From contig NZ_JAELVH010000124.1 of assembly GCF_019399235.1 (NCBI RefSeq), forward strand, positions 1 through 44,633: DNA of 44,633 nt, given 5' to 3'. The position numbers and the translations under genes were made by a program. The stretch comes from Streptomyces poriferorum (lineage in GTDB: Bacteria; Actinomycetota; Actinomycetes; Streptomycetales; Streptomycetaceae). Shown in pieces: positions 31,641 through 39,965 of the stretch (the first letter of the stretch is position 1; every line of letters starts with the position of its first letter). The notes beneath the pieces were generated by a model. The model was not told the DNA's origin, did not search any database, and saw only the letters and a list, made by a program, of their open reading frames with translations.

Positions 31641-31655
31641 TAGAATCTGCACACG
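31641..31655 (+). promoter_or_regulatory. -10 element and probable leaderless start of purB
   Basis: TAGAAT (31641-31646) is a good -10, and only 8 nt (CTGCACAC) separate it from the purB GTG at 31655. The transcript should therefore begin at or just before the start codon. No Shine-Dalgarno sequence is visible upstream, which fits leaderless translation, common in actinobacteria. No clear -35 is present at the usual spacing. Confidence 0.6.
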
Positions 31656-33097
31656 TGACTGCTGTGTCTGCGAAGCCTCGCATCCCCAATGTCCTGGCCG
31701 GCCGCTACGCCTCTACGGAGCTGGCTGTCCTCTGGTCCCCCGAGCAGAAGGTGAAGCTGGAACGTCAGCTGTGGCTGGCGGTGCTGCGCGCCCAGAAGGA
31801 CCTCGGGATCGAGGTACCCGACGCGGCCCTCGCCGATTACGAGCGCGTCATCGATCAGGTCGACCTGGCCTCGATCGCGGAGCGCGAGAAGGTGACCCGG
31901 CACGACGTCAAGGCCCGCATCGAGGAGTTCAACGCCCTCGCCGGCCATGAGCACGTCCACAAGGGAATGACCTCCCGCGACCTGACCGAGAACGTCGAGC
32001 AGCTCCAGATCCGGCTGTCGCTGGAACTGATGCGTGATCGCACGGTGGCGGTACTGGCCCGGCTCGGCAGGCTCTCCGGTGAGTACCGCGAACTGGTCAT
32101 CGCAGGCCGGTCCCACAATGTCGCGGCGCAGGCAACGACGCTCGGCAAGCGTTTCGCATCGGCGGCGGACGAGCTGCTGGTGGCCTACGGGCGGCTCGAG
32201 GACCTGCTGGGCCGCTACCCGCTCCGCGGTATCAAGGGCCCCGTCGGCACTGCCCAGGACATGCTCGACCTGCTGGGCGGAGACGCCGGGAAGCTCGCCG
32301 AGCTGGAGCAGCGCATCGCCGGGCACCTCGGCTTCGCGCAGGCCTTCACTTCGGTCGGCCAGGTCTACCCGCGCTCGCTCGACTACGACGTGGTGACCGC
32401 GCTGGTCCAGTTGGCCGCGGCACCTTCCTCGGTCGCGAAGACCATTCGGCTGATGGCCGGCCACGAGCTGGTGACCGAGGGCTTCAAGCCGGGCCAGGTC
32501 GGCTCGTCCGCCATGCCGCACAAGATGAACACCCGCTCCTGCGAGCGCGTCAACGGCCTGATGGTCATCCTTCGGGGTTACGCGTCGATGACGGGTGAGC
32601 TGGCGGGCGACCAGTGGAACGAGGGCGATGTCTCCTGCTCCGTGGTCCGCCGGGTGGCGCTGCCGGACGCCTTCTTCGCCTTCGACGGTCTGGTGGAGAC
32701 CTTCCTCACCGTGCTCGACGAATTCGGCGCTTTCCCCGCCGTGGTCGCTCGCGAGCTGGACCGCTACCTGCCCTTCCTCGCCACGACCAAGGTGCTGATG
32801 GGCGCGATTCGCGCCGGTGTCGGCCGTGAGGTCGCCCACGAGGCCATCAAGGAGAACGCGGTCGCGTCGGCCCTCGCCATGCGTGAGCAGGGCACGGAAC
32901 GCAACGAGCTGCTGGACAAGCTGGCGGCGGACGAGCGCATCCCGCTCGACCGGGCGCAGTTGGACGAGCTCATGGCCGACAAGCTCTCCTTCACCGGTGC
33001 GGCGGGCGACCAGGTCACCGCCCTGATCGGCCGGATCGAGGAGATCACCAAGCAGCACCCGGAGGCGGCCGGTTACACGCCGGGCTCGATCCTCTGA
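31655..33097 (+). CDS. purB: Adenylosuccinate lyase
   Basis: 480 aa from the GTG at 31655, in line with actinobacterial PurB. Fumarase/aspartase superfamily: KVKLERQLWLAVLRAQKDLGIEVPD near the N-terminus, GMTSRDLTENVEQLQ, RSHNVAAQATTLGKRFA, and the signature GSSAMPHKMNTRSCERVNG (Ser of the flexible loop). It removes fumarate from succinyl-AICAR and adenylosuccinate in purine synthesis. The following Mug-type glycosylase gene starts 19 bp later and is probably in the same operon. Confidence 0.97.
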   Translation: MTAVSAKPRIPNVLAGRYASTELAVLWSPEQKVKLERQLWLAVLRAQKDLGIEVPDAALADYERVIDQVDLASIAEREKVTRHDVKARIEEFNALAGHEHVHKGMTSRDLTENVEQLQIRLSLELMRDRTVAVLARLGRLSGEYRELVIAGRSHNVAAQATTLGKRFASAADELLVAYGRLEDLLGRYPLRGIKGPVGTAQDMLDLLGGDAGKLAELEQRIAGHLGFAQAFTSVGQVYPRSLDYDVVTALVQLAAAPSSVAKTIRLMAGHELVTEGFKPGQVGSSAMPHKMNTRSCERVNGLMVILRGYASMTGELAGDQWNEGDVSCSVVRRVALPDAFFAFDGLVETFLTVLDEFGAFPAVVARELDRYLPFLATTKVLMGAIRAGVGREVAHEAIKENAVASALAMREQGTERNELLDKLAADERIPLDRAQLDELMADKLSFTGAAGDQVTALIGRIEEITKQHPEAAGYTPGSIL

Positions 33098-33116
33098 TGC
33101 GCCGGGCGACCGGCGG

Positions 33117-33680
33117 ATGACACCCGAAGAGCTCCTGGCCGCCCGTGACCGCATCGTTCCCGATGTGATCACGGGCGGCCTGCGCGTACTGTTCTGCGGC
33201 ATCAATCCAAGCCTGATGACAGGTGCCACGGGTCACCACTTCGCCTTTCCCGGTAATCGTTTCTGGCCGGTCCTTCATCAGTCGGGATTCACTCCGCGGC
33301 AACTCAAGCCCTACGAACAGTCCGAACTGCTCCGCCATGGGCTCGGCATCACCAACGTGGTCGCCAGGGCCACGGCCCGGGCCGACGAACTGTCCGCCGA
33401 GGAATTCCGCACCGGGGGCCGGATCCTCACCTCGAAGGTCGAGGAAATGCGCCCCCGGTGGCTGGCCGTCGTCGGCATCACGGCCTACCGGACGGCATTC
33501 GGTGAGCGTCAGGCACGCATCGGACCGCAGGAACGGCAGATCGGCGGGGCCCGCGTCTGGGCACTGCCCAACCCCAGCGGGCTCAACGCCCACTGGACCG
33601 TGAGCTCCATGGCCGAGGAGTACGGGCGCCTCCGGTCAGCCGTCGACTCGGACGCCGCGATCCCGACTCCTGAGTCCTGA
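33117..33680 (+). CDS. mug: G/U mismatch-specific DNA glycosylase (Mug/MUG family)
   Basis: 187 aa from the ATG at 33117. Uracil-DNA glycosylase superfamily: LFCGINPSLMTGATGHHFAFPGNRFWPVLH carries the GINP catalytic loop (Asn) and the FPGNRFW signature, and ALPNPSGLNAH is motif B. It excises uracil (and related bases) from G:U or G:T mismatches. Its C-terminus is short and ends inside a heptanucleotide repeat (IPTPES-stop). Likely expressed from the purB promoter. Confidence 0.93.
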   Translation: MTPEELLAARDRIVPDVITGGLRVLFCGINPSLMTGATGHHFAFPGNRFWPVLHQSGFTPRQLKPYEQSELLRHGLGITNVVARATARADELSAEEFRTGGRILTSKVEEMRPRWLAVVGITAYRTAFGERQARIGPQERQIGGARVWALPNPSGLNAHWTVSSMAEEYGRLRSAVDSDAAIPTPES

Positions 33681-33720
33681 GTCCTGTGTCCTGAGTCCTG
33701 AGTCCTGAGTCCTGAGTCCT
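33665..33720. repeat. Heptanucleotide tandem repeat, eight copies
   Basis: GASTCCT-type units: GACTCCT, GAGTCCT, GAGTCCT, GTGTCCT, then four GAGTCCT, in perfect register from 33665 to 33720. The glycosylase stop codon (TGA, 33678-33680) lies in the array. In the 7-bp phase each frame meets TGA quickly, so copy-number changes would alter only the last few residues. Confidence 0.95.
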
Positions 33721-33781
33721 GACTACGGAACAGGGATAGCCGGCTGAACCGCCTCTTCGCCCCGCCACCCCAGGACAAGGC

Positions 33782-34219
33782 TCACGGAGGATCGATCTCG
33801 GTCACCACCACGCTGAGCTCGCACCCCGGGCCCTCTTCCTCCAGGTACAGCGCGAGGGCGATCCACCGAGCCTCGATACGCCAGAGCCGGAGGTACTCGC
33901 ACCCCGCAACGGTTTCGGCCCACGGGTCAGGTATCTCCTCACCCGACATCATTCGCTCCTGAGCACTCCACAGGCTGACCAACTGCGGGTCGCCCCAGCG
34001 TGCGCCGAGCACGGTGATCAGTGCCTCGTGCTCCGCCAAGCACTGTGCACGGTGCTCCAGCCGCCCCGCCTCGTCGTCGTCCCCGTGCTCGTCGTCGGCG
34101 TGCAGAGACGCCGTGTGGTAGCCGGGCCCGCTGACTCCCGAACCCGACCGAATGCGATCCGCGGGAAAATCTCGGGTGCGCATCCCGTCGATGAGGCGGA
34201 GGTGATGTGCGGTGGTCAT
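33782..34219 (-). CDS. Hypothetical protein
   Basis: 145 aa from the ATG at 34219. No family is recognised. It has an acidic stretch (HADDEHGDDDEAG), a helical middle (CLAEHEALITVLGARWGDPQLVSLWSAQERMM) and a Trp-rich segment (EYLRLWRIEARWIALALYLEEEG). It has no signal peptide or transmembrane helix. It lies after the heptanucleotide repeat and is separate from trmO (187 bp). Codon use looks like the neighbours. Confidence 0.6.
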   Translation of the reverse strand: MTTAHHLRLIDGMRTRDFPADRIRSGSGVSGPGYHTASLHADDEHGDDDEAGRLEHRAQCLAEHEALITVLGARWGDPQLVSLWSAQERMMSGEEIPDPWAETVAGCEYLRLWRIEARWIALALYLEEEGPGCELSVVVTEIDPP

Positions 34220-34406
34220 GCCGTCAGTAAACCGTCCGGCACTGACAACGAAAGTCTCGCCCTACACTTTGAGAGGTTTTCAGCCCCTGCGCAGGCACCG
34301 CCATCGCCATCGCCGACGCCCCGCGTCACCTCCCCGTCACCGCCACCTGAGCCCCCTGCGCGACGGGGCTCTGCCGGCAAGCGCGGACGAGTTCATGGCA
34401 CAGGCC

Positions 34407-34874
34407 CTACGGCTGGAAGTACTCCGACATCAAGTCGCCGACCCACTCCGGCTGCTTGACGTCCACCGGGCGGAACTCCGCCATCGTCGGCTTCAGGTCA
34501 ATGACCGGGGTACCGCAGACCGCGTCGAGGCCCACCACCGTCAGTTCGCGGCCGTCGACGGATTCGATGGCGCAGCACGTCACCCCGATGCGGTTCGGCC
34601 GGCGGGGGCCTCGGCCGGCGAACACACCGACGGGCGGGAGGTCGGAGCGGCCGCGGTACGGGCGCGGTTCACGGTAGTCGTCGCGTTCGGGGAACTGATC
34701 GAAGATGAAGAGGACCTCCACGTGGGAAAAGCCCTCCAGTCCCTGGAGACACGCCTCACCGAAGCGCTCGTCAATGGTGATCGTGCTGCGGACGGCACCC
34801 CAGTTGTCCGTGTGCTGAACGTCCTTCCGGTCGTTCCGGACCGTACCGATGGGCGTGACCTCGAAGCTTGGCAT
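34407..34874 (-). CDS. trmO: tRNA m6t6A methyltransferase TrmO
   Basis: 155 aa from the ATG at 34874. It matches the TrmO/TsaA (UPF0066) family: FEVTPIGTVRNDRKDVQHTDNWGAV at the N-terminus, HVEVLFIFDQFPERDD, RPYRGRSDLPPVGVFAGRGPRRPNRIGVTCC and the VIDLKPTMAEFRPV end. In E. coli, TrmO methylates N6-threonylcarbamoyladenosine-37 of threonine tRNAs. The sequence is complete for the family minimum. It is downstream of a 24-bp direct repeat. Confidence 0.93.
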   Translation of the reverse strand: MPSFEVTPIGTVRNDRKDVQHTDNWGAVRSTITIDERFGEACLQGLEGFSHVEVLFIFDQFPERDDYREPRPYRGRSDLPPVGVFAGRGPRRPNRIGVTCCAIESVDGRELTVVGLDAVCGTPVIDLKPTMAEFRPVDVKQPEWVGDLMSEYFQP

Positions 34875-34942
34875 GGGACGGTTCTATCTCCTCGGTCTGT
34901 GCCGTGCCATGGGACTGACGTATTCGGTCCACTGGCCTCCCG

Positions 34943-34990
34943 CCCAGCGTCACGTCCTGTGTGTTACCCAACGTCACGTCCTGCATATCC
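34943..34990. repeat. Two 24-bp direct repeats upstream of trmO
   Basis: CCCAGCGTCACGTCCTGTGT (start of unit 34943-34966) and CCCAACGTCACGTCCTGCAT (start of unit 34967-34990) are adjacent and share CGTCACGTCCTG. They lie between trmO and the ABC-2 permease gene 3' end, so they could be paired regulator sites for trmO. Confidence 0.65.
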
Positions 34991-35007
34991 CCCGGGCTCA
35001 CGTGGTC

Positions 35008-35745
35008 CTAGGCATCCCGGCGTCGCAGTGCCCACCAACCGGCCAGCAATGCCGCCCCCGCCCATGCCGCGGTCACGGCAAGGCCTGTCCAGGGCCCGAT
35101 GCTGCTGTCCGGGTACTGGTGCAGCACCAACTGTCCGGCCCGGTCGGGAAGATAGTCGGCCACTCCGCCTGCGACGTCGCCGACGACGAACGACACGATC
35201 AGGATGAAGGGAATGAGCAGGCTGAGCACGGCGACGGCACTTCGCAACAGAACGGTCAGCCCGGCGGCGAGGAGAGTCATCAGAGCGAGATATATGCCGC
35301 TGCCGACAGCAGCCCGCAGCGCGCCCGGCTCTCCCAGCCCGATGGCATAGTCCCCCATGAACAGTTGCCCGACGAGGAATGAGCTGAAGCTGGTGACCAG
35401 CCCTACGGCTAGAGCCGTGCCCCCGATGAGCGACATCTTGACTGTGTAGAAGAGAGTGCGGCGCGGAACCGCAGCCAGCGACAGACGCAGCGCACCGTTT
35501 ACGTATTCGGACGAGATCGCTGTGGCTCCGAAGCTGATGGCCGCGATCTGACCGAAGTTCAGGGCGTAGAACGCGCCGAAGACGAGATCCGCGTCCGCGT
35601 TGTCCGCTTCGGCCTGGCCGACGGTGGCGAAGCTGAGGACCGTGACGGCCATGGTGGCGAGGAAGACAGCCGTCAGGGATCCGGCGACGGAGCGCAGCGA
35701 TCTGATCTTGATCCACTCGGAGCGCAGGACTGCGGCAGCCGTCAT
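35008..35745 (-). CDS. ABC-2 type transporter permease
   Basis: 245 aa from the ATG at 35745, which follows the ATPase stop by 2 bp. N-terminus LRSEWIKIRSLRSVAGSL is typical of ABC-2 permeases, and six hydrophobic segments follow, including INxALRLSLAAVPRR-like loops and LLIPFILIVSFVVGDVAGGVADYLP. It partners the upstream ATPase. The two-gene exporter is divergent from a two-component system, a layout seen for systems that sense and export antimicrobial peptides or lipids. Confidence 0.92.
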   Translation of the reverse strand: MTAAAVLRSEWIKIRSLRSVAGSLTAVFLATMAVTVLSFATVGQAEADNADADLVFGAFYALNFGQIAAISFGATAISSEYVNGALRLSLAAVPRRTLFYTVKMSLIGGTALAVGLVTSFSSFLVGQLFMGDYAIGLGEPGALRAAVGSGIYLALMTLLAAGLTVLLRSAVAVLSLLIPFILIVSFVVGDVAGGVADYLPDRAGQLVLHQYPDSSIGPWTGLAVTAAWAGAALLAGWWALRRRDA

Positions 35746-35747
35746 GA

Positions 35748-36692
35748 TCAGGCCTCCTGTCGGGTGGTGCGGGTATCGGATGCGGACTCGAACTCCGCTG
35801 CGCCCACGGTGAGATCCAGGTAGGCCTGTTCCAGCGTGGTCTGCTCGTCAATGAGCTGAAGAACAGGAATGCCTTCCGCGGCGGCGAGCGTACCGATTTC
35901 GGCCGCTCTCGCCGCCTCGACGGTCCAGAACCCGTCCTGGCCGTGCTCGGCCCGGAGTCCCTTACGCGTCAAGGCCTCGCTGAACCGGGGCGAATCGGTC
36001 TTGGTCACCCGTACTCGCACCCGGGGCCTGCTCCGGGAGTCGAGGAACTCCTGCATCGGCATGTCGATGAGCAGGCGGCCCTGTCCGAGGACGATCAGAT
36101 GGTCGGCGAACGACGACGTCTCGTTCATCAGATGGCTGGAGACCAGCACGGTGCGACCCTCCCGCGCCAGCCGCTTCATCAACTCCCGGACCCAGATGAT
36201 GCCTTCCGGATCCAGGCCGTTCGACGGCTCGTCGAGCATGATCACCTCCGGGTCACCGAGCAGTGCCGCCGCTATGCCGAGACGCTGGCGCATACCGAGG
36301 GAGAACGTCTTGACCCGCCGGCCCCCGACGCGACCGAGTCCGGCCTCCTCCAGCACTTCCTCGACCCGTGCCCGCCCCAGACCATTGCTCGTGGCCAGGG
36401 TGAGCAGGTGGTCGCGTGCCGTTCGCGAGCCGTGGGCAGCCTGCGCGTCGAGCAGCACGCCGACCCGGCGAAGGGGGTCGTTCAGAGCGGCATATACGCG
36501 CCCGCCGATCGTGGCGGTGCCGCCCGTGGGCCGGTCCAGGCCGAGGACGAGCCGCATGGTGGTGGACTTGCCCGCCCCGTTCGGCCCGAGGAAACCGGTG
36601 ACCCGGCCGGGCCGCACGCTGAACGTGAGTCGGTCCACGGCGCGGGTCGCACCGTAGTCCTTGATGAGCTCGTTGACATCGATACTGGTCAT
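35748..36692 (-). CDS. ABC-2 transporter ATPase
   Basis: 314 aa from the ATG at 36692. NBD motifs: Walker A GFLGPNGAGKSTTMR, Q-loop VLLDAQAAHG, signature FSLGMRQRLGIAAALLG, Walker B VIMLDEPSNGLDPEG and the H-loop SSHLMNE. The C-terminal extension (residues about 215-314) is the accessory domain seen in BcrA/drug-type ATPases. It heads the minus-strand operon and is divergent from the histidine kinase. Substrate not predictable. Confidence 0.95.
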   Translation of the reverse strand: MTSIDVNELIKDYGATRAVDRLTFSVRPGRVTGFLGPNGAGKSTTMRLVLGLDRPTGGTATIGGRVYAALNDPLRRVGVLLDAQAAHGSRTARDHLLTLATSNGLGRARVEEVLEEAGLGRVGGRRVKTFSLGMRQRLGIAAALLGDPEVIMLDEPSNGLDPEGIIWVRELMKRLAREGRTVLVSSHLMNETSSFADHLIVLGQGRLLIDMPMQEFLDSRSRPRVRVRVTKTDSPRFSEALTRKGLRAEHGQDGFWTVEAARAAEIGTLAAAEGIPVLQLIDEQTTLEQAYLDLTVGAAEFESASDTRTTRQEA

Positions 36693-36725
36693 GTCCCCAG
36701 CCTGGCCGCGGCGCCGGCGGCGGTC

Positions 36726-36765
36726 CTCCCCCGCCGGTGTGGATCATCTCCCTCGCGCGGGGGAG
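36726..36765. promoter_or_regulatory. Inverted repeat between exporter and two-component genes
   Basis: CTCCCCCGC (36726-36734) and GCGGGGGAG (36757-36765) are exact complements whose centres are 31 bp apart, about three helical turns. They lie between the divergent ATPase and kinase genes. Half-sites on the same face of the helix fit a dimeric LuxR-type response regulator controlling both units. Confidence 0.65.
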
Positions 36766-36798
36766 CCGTCGCGCGGAACTCGCTGGCACGATGGCTGC

Positions 36799-38007
36799 AT
36801 GTCCAGCTTCCTCCGCCCGTTGACCACGCCGGTCACCTACACCCGGTGGCTGCATCTGCTCCTGCCCGGCGCCGCTGTGAGTGTCTGGCTGTTCATCTCG
36901 ACGGACACGCCCTGGGTGCCCGTTGTCCTCGCAGCTCTGGTGGGGTTGATTCCGGGGATGCGCCTGGCCGAGGGCATCCAGGCACAACTGCTGCTCACTC
37001 CCGACGAGCGAGGTGACCCCGCGGCAACAATCTCGGTCACTCCCTCCACGTCGTGGTCCGAGCGGTGGCGGACATCTCTATGGCTGGAGGTGCGCCTGCT
37101 CTGTGCCGCACTGGCCGGCATGGCAACGGTGTGGCTGTTGGCCACGGCGGTCGATCTCATCCGCTCGGCGGTGGGTTCGGAACCGAGCGCCGAGTGGTTC
37201 GCCGCCGGGCTGGGCACGCACTGGTGGGCCGCGCTCCTCGCTCCGGTTCCCCTGGTGATGCTGCTCGCCATCGTCGTGAGCTGTGGAGAGCTCATCACCG
37301 CTGCTGCCCGGTGGCTGCTCGGGCCGACCCGGAAACAGCGGATGACCGCGTTGGAGGAGCGCACGGAGCAACTGCTCGAACGCAACCGGATAGCGCGCGA
37401 GCTCCACGATTCGATCGGACACGCTCTGACGGTCGCCGTCGTTCAGGCAGGCGCCGCCCGGGCGGCACACGACCCGGAGTTCACCGAGCGGGCGCTGGCG
37501 GCGATCGAGGAGACGGGCCGTGATGCGCTGGACGATCTGGAACGGGTGCTGAGAGTGCTGCGCGAATCGGGTGAGCCGACGGGTCAGCAGCCCTCGCTGA
37601 GCGAGGCGGACCGGCTGCTGGACTCCGCGCGCGGTTCCGGCGCCGAGGTCGATGCTGACCTGTCCGGTCCCCTGGAACAGGTACCGGCGTCAGTGTCCCG
37701 CGAGGGATATCGCATTCTCCAGGAGGCCCTCACCAATGTGCTGCGCCATTCCGGATCCGTCGCGGTCCGGGTCCGCGTCCGGGTCCGCGTCACCGTCGCC
37801 GACGGCCGGCTCGAGCTGGAGGTGACGAATCCGCTCATGAGTTCGATCGATACACCCCTCGCGGGTTCGACCGATGCCATGGGGCGCGGAAGCGGGCTGA
37901 GGGGCATCAGGGAGAGAGCCGCGCTGCTGGGCGGCAGCGCCAGAACGGGACCACACGAGGGGGAATGGAGGGTGCACGCGAGCCTTCCTCTGTACCGCAT
38001 ACGCTGA
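36799..38007 (+). CDS. NarL-type sensor histidine kinase
   Basis: 402 aa from the ATG at 36799. Several N-terminal transmembrane segments (residues about 15-60 and 100-170) precede the HisKA_3 region with the phospho-acceptor His203 in ARELHDSIGHALTV. The HATPase domain has EALTNVLRHSG (N-box) and GRGSGLRGIRERAALLGG (G boxes). A (VR)4 run encoded by a short DNA repeat sits before the ATPase strand VTVADGRLELEVTN. It should phosphorylate the adjacent response regulator, 4 bp downstream, and probably senses the exporter's substrate or membrane stress. Confidence 0.95.
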   Translation: MSSFLRPLTTPVTYTRWLHLLLPGAAVSVWLFISTDTPWVPVVLAALVGLIPGMRLAEGIQAQLLLTPDERGDPAATISVTPSTSWSERWRTSLWLEVRLLCAALAGMATVWLLATAVDLIRSAVGSEPSAEWFAAGLGTHWWAALLAPVPLVMLLAIVVSCGELITAAARWLLGPTRKQRMTALEERTEQLLERNRIARELHDSIGHALTVAVVQAGAARAAHDPEFTERALAAIEETGRDALDDLERVLRVLRESGEPTGQQPSLSEADRLLDSARGSGAEVDADLSGPLEQVPASVSREGYRILQEALTNVLRHSGSVAVRVRVRVRVTVADGRLELEVTNPLMSSIDTPLAGSTDAMGRGSGLRGIRERAALLGGSARTGPHEGEWRVHASLPLYRIR

Positions 38008-38011
38008 CCGA

Positions 38012-38662
38012 ATGCCGGTTACCGTTCTTCTCGTCGATGACGAACCCCTGGTCCGCGCGGGACTGCGCGCGGTTCTGGAAGCCCAGCCAGACATCGAGGT
38101 GGTCGGTGAGGCGGGTGACGGCGCCGCGGTGATCCCGTTGGTGCGTCAGCTGCGGCCCGATGTGGTGGCGATGGACGTCCGGATGCCGCTCATGGACGGC
38201 ATCGAAGCGACTCGGGTGGTGCTGCGGACCGTGCCCGATCCGCCGAAGATCCTGGTGGTGACGACGTTCGAGAACGACGAGTACGTCTACGAGGCGTTGC
38301 GGGCCGGCGCGGACGGCTTCCTCCTCAAGCGGGCCAGGCCGGCCGAGATCGTGCACGCGGTGCGGCTGGTGGCGGAGGGCGAGTCCCTGCTGTTCCCCGC
38401 CGCGGTAAGGCAGCTGGCAGCCGAATACGGTACGAGCAAGGCGCGGGAGGCCATGGAGCGGGCTTCCCTCACCGAGCGCGAGGCGGCTGTTCTGCGCCTG
38501 ATGGCCCGCGGGCTGTCCAATGCCGAGATCGCGGCCCGGCTCGTGGTGGGCGTCGAGACGGTGAAGTCCCATGTCAGCGCCGTGCTGGCGAAGTTGGGTG
38601 CCCGGGACCGCACCCAGGCGGTCATCGCCGCCTACGAGTCCGGATTCGTCGCTCCGAGCTGA
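38012..38662 (+). CDS. NarL/LuxR-type response regulator
   Basis: 216 aa from the ATG at 38012. Receiver domain: VLLVDDEPLVRAGLRAVLEA with the phospho-acceptor Asp55 in VVAMDVRMP, then VVTTFENDEYVYEALRAGADGFLLKRA. The LuxR helix-turn-helix is LTEREAAVLRLMARGLSNAEIAARLVVGVETVKSHVSAVLAKL (residues about 151-193). It is the partner of the kinase and the likely binder of the CTCCCCCGC repeat upstream of the exporter. Confidence 0.96.
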   Translation: MPVTVLLVDDEPLVRAGLRAVLEAQPDIEVVGEAGDGAAVIPLVRQLRPDVVAMDVRMPLMDGIEATRVVLRTVPDPPKILVVTTFENDEYVYEALRAGADGFLLKRARPAEIVHAVRLVAEGESLLFPAAVRQLAAEYGTSKAREAMERASLTEREAAVLRLMARGLSNAEIAARLVVGVETVKSHVSAVLAKLGARDRTQAVIAAYESGFVAPS

Positions 38663-38761
38663 TACCGGGTGTTCCCGGGCTGCCTCGCCGCCCATGGTCG
38701 CCCAGTCCCCGGGCAGCGAGTACGATCCGCCTGACATGCGCACGAGCTGGGAGGACACACC

Positions 38762-39919
38762 GTGGGCCGGCTGACCGGTGGGGACCCGTCGTTGCTGCGA
38801 CGGATCAATTCCGCGGTGGTGCTGCACGCCCTCCGGGGCGCGGAATCCCCGACCCTTACGGACCTGACCCGGATCACGGGGCTGTCCCGGCCCACGGTCG
38901 AGGGCGTCGTGGAGGGACTGTTCGAGGCCGGACTGGTCGTCGAGTCCGCCCCGGACGGGGCCGAGGCGCGGCGTCAGGGGCGTCCGGCCCGCCGGTTCCG
39001 GTTCCGGGCCGAGGCGGGACACCTCCTCGGCATCGAGATCGGCCCGCACCGGGTCTCGGCGTTGTTGTCGGGGCTGGACGGCCGGATCATCGGCGCCGGC
39101 TCTCGCGAGGTGTCGGAGACCGCCTGCGCGGACGACCGCCTCGACAAGGTGCGGACCGTGGTCGCCGACGTCCTCCGGCGGACCGGCGTGGCCCGCAGCA
39201 GTCTTCGGGCGGTCGGCGTGGGCAGCCCCGGCATCGTGGAGGCCGACGGCACCGTCCGGCTCGGGACCGCGCTGCCGGACTGGACGGGGCTGGCGCTCGG
39301 TGAGCGCCTGAGGCGCTCCTTCCGCTGCCCCGTGCTCGTGGAGAACGACGCGAACGCGGCGGCGGTCGCGGAGCACTGGAAGGGTGCGGCCACGGAGTCC
39401 GATGACATCGTGTTCGTGCTGGCGGGTCTGAGCCCGGGCGCGGGTTCTCTCATCGGCGGACGGCTGCACCGCGGTTTCGGCGGTGCGGCCGGCGAGATCG
39501 GTGCCTTGCACCTACTCGGCCGTGACGTCACACCGGAAAGACTGCTCTCGACAACGGACACACCCCTGGACCCGCTCGACGAGCATGCGGTCGCCGCGGT
39601 GTTCGCCAAGGCACGGCGCGGCGACGAGCAGGCCCAGGCCGCCGTCGAACGGTTCATCCAGCGTCTGGTGCACGACGTGGCGGCACTGGTCCTGGCGCTC
39701 GATCCGGAACTGGTGGTCATCGGAGGCTGGGCCGCCGGCCTGGACGGGGTGCTGGATCCGCTCCGCGGTGAGCTGGCCCGTTACTGCCTGCGGCCCCCTC
39801 GGGTGACCCTGTCGCTCCTGGGCGAGGCCGCCGTGGCCACGGGTGCGCTGCGGCTGGCGCTCGACCATGTGGAGGAGCAGCTCTTCGCCGTGGAGGGAAC
39901 GGTGACGGCCCGCCGCTGA
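38762..39919 (+). CDS. ROK-family transcriptional regulator without zinc motif
   Basis: 385 aa from the GTG at 38762, with GGAGG upstream. The N-terminal winged helix (LTDLTRITGLSRPTVEGVVEGLFEAGLV) is followed by a ROK/sugar-kinase fold: LLGIEIGPHRVSALLSGLDGRIIG, VGVGSPGIVEADGTV, VLVENDANAAAVAEHW. The zinc module of the family is missing: where ROK proteins have GEIGH and later CxCGxxGCxE, this has GEIGALHLLGRDVTP and no cysteines. It is probably a regulator of sugar metabolism in an atypical subgroup. Its stop overlaps the terminator hairpin. Confidence 0.9.
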   Translation: MGRLTGGDPSLLRRINSAVVLHALRGAESPTLTDLTRITGLSRPTVEGVVEGLFEAGLVVESAPDGAEARRQGRPARRFRFRAEAGHLLGIEIGPHRVSALLSGLDGRIIGAGSREVSETACADDRLDKVRTVVADVLRRTGVARSSLRAVGVGSPGIVEADGTVRLGTALPDWTGLALGERLRRSFRCPVLVENDANAAAVAEHWKGAATESDDIVFVLAGLSPGAGSLIGGRLHRGFGGAAGEIGALHLLGRDVTPERLLSTTDTPLDPLDEHAVAAVFAKARRGDEQAQAAVERFIQRLVHDVAALVLALDPELVVIGGWAAGLDGVLDPLRGELARYCLRPPRVTLSLLGEAAVATGALRLALDHVEEQLFAVEGTVTARR

Positions 39920-39933
39920 AGGCGGCGGGCCGT
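39905..39933. terminator. Hairpin over the ROK gene stop codon
   Basis: ACGGCCCGCCG (39905-39915) pairs with CGGCGGGCCGT (39923-39933), and the ROK stop codon TGA (39917-39919) lies in the loop. It separates the convergent ROK and GntR genes and probably works in both directions. Confidence 0.75.
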
Positions 39934-39965
39934 TCGGTGCACGCAAGGAGCGCACGGTCATCCGG

